DNA from: a bacterium
GTDB lineage: Bacteria; UBA9089; JASEGY01
Assembly (NCBI GenBank): GCA_030019105.1
Contig: JASEGY010000083.1
Span: 1 to 11,035 of the forward strand
DNA length: 11,035 bases
Direction of reading: 5' to 3'
The notes under the pieces are model-generated. The model was not told the origin of the DNA and did not search any database. It saw nothing but the letters and a program-made list of their open reading frames with translations. The position numbers and the translations under genes were made by a program. Below are positions 6,994 to 11,035 of the stretch, piece by piece (position 1 is the first letter of the stretch; each line of letters begins with the position of its first letter).

Positions 6994-7551
6994 TCATAAA
7001 AGACCGGCGACCCTCATTGTTTCTGCAAATTCCGGCGCCCTGGCCGCATAATCTCTCATTATTCTTTCTATCAGCCGTTCCTTTTGCTCTAACTCTTTTT
7101 CCCGCTTAGCGCTTTCCTTTATCTGCTTCTTAAGCTCCTCTATTTCAACTCTCGTCTCCTTCATTTCCCTTACTACAGGGACTAAGGTGGTTCTCCTGTC
7201 CCATAATATAAACCCCATTAATATCAGCATCCCTGAAAATAATATGCCAAATCCCCACTTCATCTCTCCTCGAATTTCTTTGATCTCTTCTTTAATCTCC
7301 TCTCGGAGATATTTAATCTCTCCCCGGACATCTTTAATCTCCGCTCGGACATCTTTAATCTCCGCTCTTATACCTTGAATGTCAGCTTGCAAATTTTTAA
7401 TATCCCCTTGCAGATTTTTAATATCCCCTCTTATCGCCGCCAGAGATTCTATTATCTCCCTGTCACTTATCCTTGGAGCCACCTGGACGGCAACTGCTGT
7501 CGAAGCAAATGATAATACTATGATCAGAAGTATCAGTAATATTCTTCCCAT
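6994..7551 (-). CDS. Membrane-anchored heptad-repeat coiled-coil protein, unknown function
   Basis: 185 residues. An N-terminal hydrophobic segment (4-21) ending STAVAV looks like a signal peptide or anchor. Residues 42-97 are uninterrupted heptads of the type GDIKNLQ/AEIKDVR/GEIKYLR, forming a coiled coil. A second hydrophobic segment (about 100-117) ends LWDRR, and a charged helical tail (128-165) is followed by MRDYAARAPEFAETMR. The heptads are encoded by near-identical 21-nt DNA repeats. I recall similar small proteins with an LWDRRT-x-L-x-PV motif in other anaerobes, but know no assigned role. GGGAGG and AAAGG lie just upstream of the ATG. The position between metF and the formate dehydrogenase genes does not by itself imply a role in either; a membrane scaffold is one possibility. 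Confidence 0.75.
   Translation of the reverse strand: MGRILLILLIIVLSFASTAVAVQVAPRISDREIIESLAAIRGDIKNLQGDIKNLQADIQGIRAEIKDVRAEIKDVRGEIKYLREEIKEEIKEIRGEMKWGFGILFSGMLILMGFILWDRRTTLVPVVREMKETRVEIEELKKQIKESAKREKELEQKERLIERIMRDYAARAPEFAETMRVAGLL
7325..7428. repeat. 21-bp in-frame tandem repeats within the coiled-coil gene
   Basis: CGGACATCTTTAATCTCCGCT occurs twice back to back without mismatch (7325-7345 and 7346-7366; the unit is 21 bases, one base G/C-flanked). A second pair of 21-mers beginning TTGCAAAT and TTGCAGAT, differing at one base, is at 7387-7407 and 7408-7428. Each unit equals one heptad, so unequal crossing-over or slippage would change coiled-coil length without breaking the frame. 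Confidence 0.85.
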
Positions 7552-7611
7552 TATCCTTTCCTCCCTTCTTCCATTTAAACATCAATCAACCAATTTCGTT
7601 TAGCCCAAGCA

Positions 7612-8502
7612 TTATTTTATCCCGGCCATCTCCAGTATCTCCGGCACGATCTCTTCTTTGCCGATCGCCATCAAATGGATTCCATCACAGATGCCTTCTT
7701 TTTTAATCTGCTTAATATGGCGAGCCGCAATCTCCTTGCCTTTGACAATCCCCTGCCCTTTGCCGGCCGACTTGACTTCTTCAATAAGCTCTTCCGGAAC
7801 CGTTACGCCGGCTACGTTGGCATTCAAGTACCTGGCCATACCGACTGAGGTCAGAACCAGTATTCCGGCCAGTATCTTTACTTCCTCGAACTGCCTGGCA
7901 TACTGCATGAATTCCTTTAGCTTGTCCATGTCATAAACGGCCTGGGTCTGGAAGAACTCGGCCCCGGCCTTGATCTTCTTTCTGAACTTCAATAATTGGG
8001 AACCCATCCTGTCCGCTTCCGGAGTAGCCGTGGCCCCGACACAAAAAGAGACCGCCCCATCCAATTCGTTTCCTCCAATATCCTTACCGGTTTCTAACGT
8101 TCTGACGGCGGCAATTAACTGCACTGAGTCCAGATCAAAGACCTGTCTCGCCCCTTTATGGTCGCCCAGCATAATATGATCCCCGGTCAGACAGAGGACA
8201 TTTTCCACTCCCAGGACATAAGCCGATAACAGGTCTGCTTGCAGGGCCATCCGGTTCCTGTCCCGGCAGGTCATCTGAAGGATAGGCTCCCCCCCACGAT
8301 CTTTAATCAGGTGGCAGACAGCCAGCGATGAAAGCCTCATCACCGATGATTGATTGTCGGTCACATTCAGCCCGTCCACCTTATCCTTCAACAAATCTAT
8401 ATGATGAAGCATCTTTTCGATATTAGTGCCTTTGGGAGGGCCGATCTCAGTGGTAATAACAAAATCACCCGATTTCAACGCCTCTTTAAGTGTTCTTTTC
8501 AT
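7612..8502 (-). CDS. metF: MetF, methylenetetrahydrofolate reductase
   Basis: 296 residues, the usual length for the catalytic flavoprotein. It reduces 5,10-methylene-THF to 5-methyl-THF, the last reductive step of the methyl branch of the Wood-Ljungdahl pathway, in the cytoplasm. Visible family features are TTEIGPPKG (17-25, with the catalytic Glu19), NVTDNQSS (46-53), LTGDH (105-109, flavin/folate site), the SFCVGATATPE region (152-162) and FFQTQAVYD (183-191), consistent with a TIM barrel. It is coupled to metV through TAATG, and GGGAGG lies nine nt upstream of the start. It most likely acts as MetVF together with the HdrABC-MvhD electron-transfer unit, as proposed for Moorella; that coupling is inference from gene order. 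A 60-nt gap without a clear terminator separates it from the next gene. Confidence 0.95.
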   Translation of the reverse strand: MKRTLKEALKSGDFVITTEIGPPKGTNIEKMLHHIDLLKDKVDGLNVTDNQSSVMRLSSLAVCHLIKDRGGEPILQMTCRDRNRMALQADLLSAYVLGVENVLCLTGDHIMLGDHKGARQVFDLDSVQLIAAVRTLETGKDIGGNELDGAVSFCVGATATPEADRMGSQLLKFRKKIKAGAEFFQTQAVYDMDKLKEFMQYARQFEEVKILAGILVLTSVGMARYLNANVAGVTVPEELIEEVKSAGKGQGIVKGKEIAARHIKQIKKEGICDGIHLMAIGKEEIVPEILEMAGIK

Positions 8503-9194
8503 TATTCCGTCCCTCCCTTAACATCTGCGATAAACACATCTTCCCTGACGGTCCGCCTTGGCCCATTGTCACGATCCGTAGACCAATTCTTGGCCGGCAG
8601 GATATCCTCTAAAAGTTCCAGTTGATCCAATCTTTCCATTCGCTCATAGATCAACTGCCAGCCACAGTCTGCTTCAGGATTGACCTCACACTTGCCATCC
8701 TGAGAGCCGCCGCAGGGGCCGTTCAATAAACTCTTGGAACATCGGGCAACCGGACAGACGGCCCCAAACCTGGCCAGGCCGCAATTACCACACCCCCGGC
8801 AATTTTCCACCCATAATCCGTGCTGGGCAGGCATCCCCAGAGAGGTGGTATTTAAGGCCGGATAGATCAACTTATCCGGAAACTGTTGAGCCATTGCCTG
8901 GACACCGACCCCACAAGCCATAGAAATCACGGCCTCAACCTCATCCACCTTTGGGGCGATCTCTTCCAGATACTCCCACTCACACTGCCTGAGAATAGTA
9001 TCCTCAATTATCTCAATCCTATTTCCCTCCAGCTTGCGGGCCATTCGTAAGGCAGAAGCCAATATCCCCACTTCCTTTTCTCCTCCAGCCATACAGACCG
9101 TGACACAAGTCCCACAGCCAAGCAGAAGAATCTTCTTGTGTTTAGCTGCCATTGACCTTATTTCTTCCAATGGTTTTTGTTCCGCAATGATCAT
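8502..9194 (-). CDS. metV: MetV, zinc/iron-sulfur subunit of methylene-THF reductase
   Basis: 230 residues. The protein matches the methylenetetrahydrofolate reductase C-terminal domain family (PF12225), the MetV partner of MetF in acetogens. It is cysteine-rich: GCGTCVTVC (Cys27, 30, 34), Cys71, Cys94, the ferredoxin-like CRGCGNC (132, 135, 138), Cys147 and Cys152, then a GPCGG motif (Cys161) and Cys169, Cys177. These probably bind zinc and a [4Fe-4S] cluster and link MetF to HdrABC-MvhD. The stop TAA overlaps the metF start as TAATG, indicating translational coupling. The start at 9194 has AAGGTGGG upstream at a somewhat long spacing. In relatives metV follows mvhD directly; here about 1.65 kb of accessory DNA intervenes. 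Confidence 0.9.
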   Translation of the reverse strand: MIIAEQKPLEEIRSMAAKHKKILLLGCGTCVTVCMAGGEKEVGILASALRMARKLEGNRIEIIEDTILRQCEWEYLEEIAPKVDEVEAVISMACGVGVQAMAQQFPDKLIYPALNTTSLGMPAQHGLWVENCRGCGNCGLARFGAVCPVARCSKSLLNGPCGGSQDGKCEVNPEADCGWQLIYERMERLDQLELLEDILPAKNWSTDRDNGPRRTVREDVFIADVKGGTE

Positions 9195-9241
9195 ATCAGT
9201 AATCCCACCTTTCTCTTAGCTACTTAATGAAGCAATCAATT

Positions 9242-9637
9242 CTAAGCTGTCATATTAGATTGAAGCCCTATCAGCACTTTTTTGACTTCCATGACAAATT
9301 CTTTAGATTCTTTTATAACTCTTTCAACATCATCTTGTTCTAAGTTAATTATTGAATGATAGTCGCTTTTTTCTCTTAGTTGATAAGCACGTTGTAGTGA
9401 TTTTGCAAAGCTTTTATCCATAAGTCCTTTCATTATTACATGTTCGCCGAATCTATTCATAGCTCCGCCATGAGTTTGACAATCAGTTCCCAGGTTCAAG
9501 AGAATTGCCTTTACCGCATGGAACATCGCATAGTATCCTCGGTTAGCAGTTGATCTTTTTCGTCCTTCTCTAAACATCAGTTCCGCGTCTCTAATCATTT
9601 CATCAGCAAGATTAATCTCTGCTTCAACTGCATTCAT
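9242..9637 (-). CDS. HEPN domain protein (UPF0332-like), toxin partner
   Basis: 131 residues, nearly all helical. The motif STANRGYYAMFHAVKAILL (29-47) followed by a THGGAMNRFGEH stretch (55-66) and LREKSDYHS (87-95) matches the HEPN family PF05168/UPF0332. Arg88 with His94 resembles the R-x(4-6)-H motif of HEPN ribonucleases, although in this subfamily the conserved part is R-x-x-x-D-Y and activity cannot be assumed. The start is supported by AAGGGGAA about 7 nt before the ATG. It overlaps the MNT gene by 14 nt, the usual layout for this toxin-antitoxin class, and ends 47 nt before metV. The pair is lodged between mvhD and metV and shows no metabolic link to them. Confidence 0.85.
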   Translation of the reverse strand: MNAVEAEINLADEMIRDAELMFREGRKRSTANRGYYAMFHAVKAILLNLGTDCQTHGGAMNRFGEHVIMKGLMDKSFAKSLQRAYQLREKSDYHSIINLEQDDVERVIKESKEFVMEVKKVLIGLQSNMTA

Positions 9638-9989
9638 AGAGCAATTCCCCTTTTTCTAAGACCTCTCGCATAAAAGGATACCCCATGTTTAAAATCTCTG
9701 CTACCTCTTCCGGTGTATCGAAAAGGACAGAAAATACAACGCCATATTTCAACCCAACATCTACTTCTATATCTAATATATTCTCATAAATCTTCTTATG
9801 TTCGGAAATAACCAATAAGTCAATATCGCTTTCACCCTTACGGTACGAGCCTTTAGTAACCGAACCGTAAAGTCTTATTGAAGTAATTTTGTCACCGTCT
9901 TTACTAACGACCCGATCAACAAGTTCATCAATTGCCTGTGAAACTTCACTCCGAACTTTTAATTTGTCAACATAGTTCTTCGCTGTCAT
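9624..9989 (-). CDS. MNT-type nucleotidyltransferase, antitoxin of a HEPN/MNT pair
   Basis: About 121 residues from ATG 9989. The minimal nucleotidyltransferase core is clear: LYGSVTKGSYRKGESDIDLLV at residues 40-60, with Gly42-Ser43 and the metal-binding pair Asp55 and Asp57 (D-x-D). A third acidic residue is probably among IEVDV around residues 74-78. In HEPN/MNT systems the MNT protein modifies or blocks the HEPN RNase, by AMP transfer in the characterised MntA/HepT pair; whether this protein does so is inferred. A TTG at 10019 is in frame and would add ten residues, but no clear ribosome site supports it. The ATG itself has only a weak GGAT upstream. The 3' end overlaps the HEPN gene by 14 nt. 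AT-richer than metV. Confidence 0.83.
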   Translation of the reverse strand: MTAKNYVDKLKVRSEVSQAIDELVDRVVSKDGDKITSIRLYGSVTKGSYRKGESDIDLLVISEHKKIYENILDIEVDVGLKYGVVFSVLFDTPEEVAEILNMGYPFMREVLEKGELLYECS

Positions 9990-10053
9990 TTTGATTATCC
10001 ATTTAACGTAATCGCTCAATATCTTGTGGAAAGTAGGCAGCCGTTTACGGCTC

Positions 10054-10096
10054 GAAATTGGAAATCAGAAAGTATGAAGGCCCAATTTCCAATTTC
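10054..10096. repeat. 12-bp perfect stem hairpin (GAAATTGGAAAT type)
   Basis: GAAATTGGAAAT at 10054-10065 pairs exactly with ATTTCCAATTTC at 10085-10096, leaving a 19-nt loop. A second small palindrome, AGCCGT-TT-ACGGCT, lies just beside it at 10039-10052. Both sit between the MNT gene and the MITE-like element. With these, the 340-base stretch 10020-10359 is accounted for as repeat DNA without a credible gene. Confidence 0.7.
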
Positions 10097-10123
10097 TAAT
10101 TTCAACATTCCGTGAAAACTTAT

Positions 10124-10314
10124 CGACCTGTGCAAACGGAATTTGCCACAGAGGCACAGAGGCACAGAGGAAAACTTTAGCTGTCTCAATAGGTTAACGC
10201 AGAGGTCGCAGAGGAGACGCAAAGGACGCAGAGGAAATAAAATTTTTTCAATCTCTGCGAACTCTGCGTAATCTCTGCGTTCTCTGCGTTAAAAAAAGTC
10301 GTTTGCACAGGTCG
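10124..10314. mobile_element. MITE-like element with 15-bp terminal inverted repeats and 8-bp target duplication
   Basis: The ends are perfect inverted repeats: CGACCTGTGCAAACG at 10124-10138 and its reverse complement at 10300-10314. Immediately outside both ends is the same 8-mer, AAACTTAT (10116-10123 and 10315-10322), as expected for a target-site duplication. The 191-bp interior has no credible gene. It contains three perfect tandem copies of CACAGAGG (10147-10170) and a long imperfect hairpin of CGCAGAGG-type units (10194-10292). The structure fits a non-autonomous, transposase-mobilised miniature element. An 8-bp duplication occurs in several IS families (for example ISL3 and IS66), but none can be assigned here. 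No transposase is visible in the window. Confidence 0.72.
10194..10292. repeat. Long imperfect inverted repeat of CGCAGAGG-type units
   Basis: The left arm starts TTAACGCAGAG (10194-10204) and the right arm ends with its exact complement CTCTGCGTTAA (10282-10292). Between them each arm carries four variants of an approximately 10-nt CGCAGAG unit, separated by an AT-rich loop around 10236-10250. The arms could form a cruciform or RNA hairpin. Similar 'ctctgcg' repeats are common in intergenic DNA of many uncultivated bacteria. No U-tract follows on either strand, so it is not a standard terminator. Confidence 0.75.
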
Positions 10315-10359
10315 AAACTTATCGTCTTTACGAGAGCTCCATACTTTATTGAGCAAGTA

Positions 10360-10575
10360 CTAAACTGCCATCTCTAAAGTTTCATATCTAACAGGCAAAA
10401 GTCTCTCCAGACTCACATGTTTTGAGGCATCCAGAATTTCAATACCGATAATTCTTTCTCCCTCACCCATGTCTAATACAATGTCTTCTGAGACTCGCCT
10501 ATTTATAACATCTTGCTTCCTATCGTCCAGTCGAATATAGAGAAGATCACTTCTGTCATTGTATAGAATATTCAT
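10360..10575 (-). CDS. DUF2283 small protein, putative antitoxin partner
   Basis: Encodes 71 residues beginning MNILYNDRSDLLYIRLDD. The pattern Y-x-x-x-x-D-x-L-Y-I-R-L, followed by a 'VSEDIVLDMGEGERIIGIEILDAS' type stretch, is the DUF2283 signature (GIEILDAS at about residues 43-50). The start at 10575 is chosen because GGAGGG sits 6 nt upstream; an in-frame ATG ten codons earlier has no such site and lies inside the upstream gene. The gene overlaps the end of the DUF4258 gene by 20 nt, so the two are probably co-translated. I recall DUF2283 next to DUF4258 in many bacteria, which suggests a toxin-antitoxin-like module; this is inference from context, with no activity shown. Confidence 0.75.
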   Translation of the reverse strand: MNILYNDRSDLLYIRLDDRKQDVINRRVSEDIVLDMGEGERIIGIEILDASKHVSLERLLPVRYETLEMAV

Positions 10576-10837
10576 TTGCAACCCTCCATTTCCCATAAAA
10601 TACATACACTGTAACAGTTATTATCTTATCCTCTTCAATGTAAATGACTTCAACTCTTTTTTGCTCATAATATTTACCATGTCGTTTTTGCCCAAAGCGA
10701 TAGACCTTAGCTTTTCCTATTCGTCCATACTTAGCAAAAGTAGGGAAACCTGTCTCAATGACATCTTTAATTTCCTCTTCATTGGTTCCACGTTCCTCTG
10801 CTCTTTCTAAAGTATGCGGGTCAATCTGAATTTCCAT
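10556..10837 (-). CDS. DUF4258-like small protein, putative toxin of a pair
   Basis: Encodes about 93 residues from the ATG at 10837. The N-terminus IDPHTLERAEERGTNEEEI, with its His and Glu-Arg-x-x-x-Arg-Gly pattern, is typical of DUF4258. A beta-rich tail (KVEVIY-like and ITVTVYVFYGK strands) follows. DUF4258 proteins resemble the BrnT/RelE-like fold and are often toxin candidates; biochemical function is not established. An SD-like AAAGG lies about 4 nt before the ATG. A TTG four codons upstream (10849) is in frame and overlaps the mvhD stop as TTGA, so a coupled 97-residue form is possible. The 3' end overlaps the DUF2283 gene by 20 nt. The gene is AT-richer than mvhD, which suggests it was acquired. 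Confidence 0.7.
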   Translation of the reverse strand: MEIQIDPHTLERAEERGTNEEEIKDVIETGFPTFAKYGRIGKAKVYRFGQKRHGKYYEQKRVEVIYIEEDKIITVTVYVFYGKWRVANEYSIQ

Positions 10838-10845
10838 TTCACCTT

Positions 10846-11035
10846 TCAACTCTGGTTCAACGGGCTTGGCCCCAGTTCTTTTATTCTATTGGTCATCTTG
10901 GTGGCTACCTCGGCAAACTTAGTTCCCATCGAGGCGCTCATATTATACATCTCTAACCGATCTCCGCCTAACCCAATCTGATCCAGAAGCTTTTTGGCAT
11001 ATTCCACCCGCTTTCTGGCCCTGAGATTGCCGGTT
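10846..11035 (-). CDS. mvhD: MvhD-type hydrogenase/Hdr iron-sulfur subunit, C-terminal fragment
   Basis: Partial gene that runs off the right edge; 62 C-terminal residues and a TGA stop are visible. The fragment reads TGNLRARKRVEYAKKLL, then a segment with LGGDRLEMYNMSAS, then a tail ending IKELGPSPLNQS. This is the ending I recognise from MvhD/FlpD (PF02662), the small [2Fe-2S] subunit that passes electrons to HdrA in flavin-based bifurcating complexes. The cluster cysteines of the family lie upstream and are outside the window. In acetogens such as Moorella thermoacetica, metVF is clustered with hdrABC-mvhD, which supports the call because metV and metF lie about 1.6 kb downstream on the same strand. 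hdrABC is therefore expected beyond the right edge. The next gene begins right at this stop codon. Confidence 0.82.
   Translation of the reverse strand, partial: TGNLRARKRVEYAKKLLDQIGLGGDRLEMYNMSASMGTKFAEVATKMTNRIKELGPSPLNQS

Noticed and set aside
10016..10222. A 68-codon open frame on the minus strand
   Set aside because: It runs through the MITE-like element and the GAAATTGG hairpin; its sequence is translated repeat DNA with no ribosome site of note.
10147..10292. Tandem repeats resembling a CRISPR array
   Set aside because: Units are only 8-10 bases with no unique spacers of regular length, and the halves are inverted; no cas genes are present.
10194..10292. Intrinsic terminator between the DUF2283 and MNT genes
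   Set aside because: The hairpin is long and imperfect, and no U-tract follows it on the minus strand.

Overview
The window comes from an anaerobic bacterium that runs the tetrahydrofolate (methyl-branch) form of the Wood-Ljungdahl pathway. This rests on adjacent genes for MetV, MetF, the tail of an MvhD-type hydrogenase/heterodisulfide reductase iron-sulfur subunit, and a three-subunit NAD(P)-linked formate dehydrogenase (NuoE-like, NuoF-like, FdhA). The small accessory genes and the 'CGCAGAGG'/'GCAAAGG' intergenic repeats are of a kind I associate with uncultivated bacterial lineages, but the phylum cannot be fixed from this sequence.

All supported genes lie on the minus strand, so transcription runs from high to low coordinates. 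At 10846-11035 is the C-terminus of MvhD. Directly behind it come a DUF4258/DUF2283 pair (10360-10837), a repeat-rich spacer with a 191-bp MITE-like element (10124-10314), and an MNT/HEPN toxin-antitoxin pair (9242-9989). MetV and MetF follow (7612-9194), translationally coupled. Next are a membrane-anchored heptad-repeat coiled-coil protein (6994-7551), a DUF5674-like gene and a small helical gene (6261-6937). The formate dehydrogenase block follows: NuoE-like (5770-6231), NuoF-like (3886-5751), a retropepsin-like aspartic protease coupled to NuoF (3524-3886), and FdhA (660-3404). A GC-rich stem-loop at 598-624 ends this block. Past it lies a short, probably truncated GAF-like gene (204-413) and another repeat hairpin (116-185).

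Functionally, formate dehydrogenase would reduce CO2 to formate (or oxidise formate) with electrons from NAD(P)H and possibly ferredoxin. MetVF with HdrABC-MvhD would reduce methylene-THF to methyl-THF. Together these are the first and last reductive steps of the methyl branch. The core genes are visibly richer in G+C than the accessory cassettes, which look like later insertions. The most unusual features are the accessory DNA lodged between mvhD and metV, the MITE-like element with an intact target duplication, an aspartic protease gene coupled inside a formate dehydrogenase operon, an 18-bp exact repeat shared by two gene junctions, and an in-frame duplication in FdhA.
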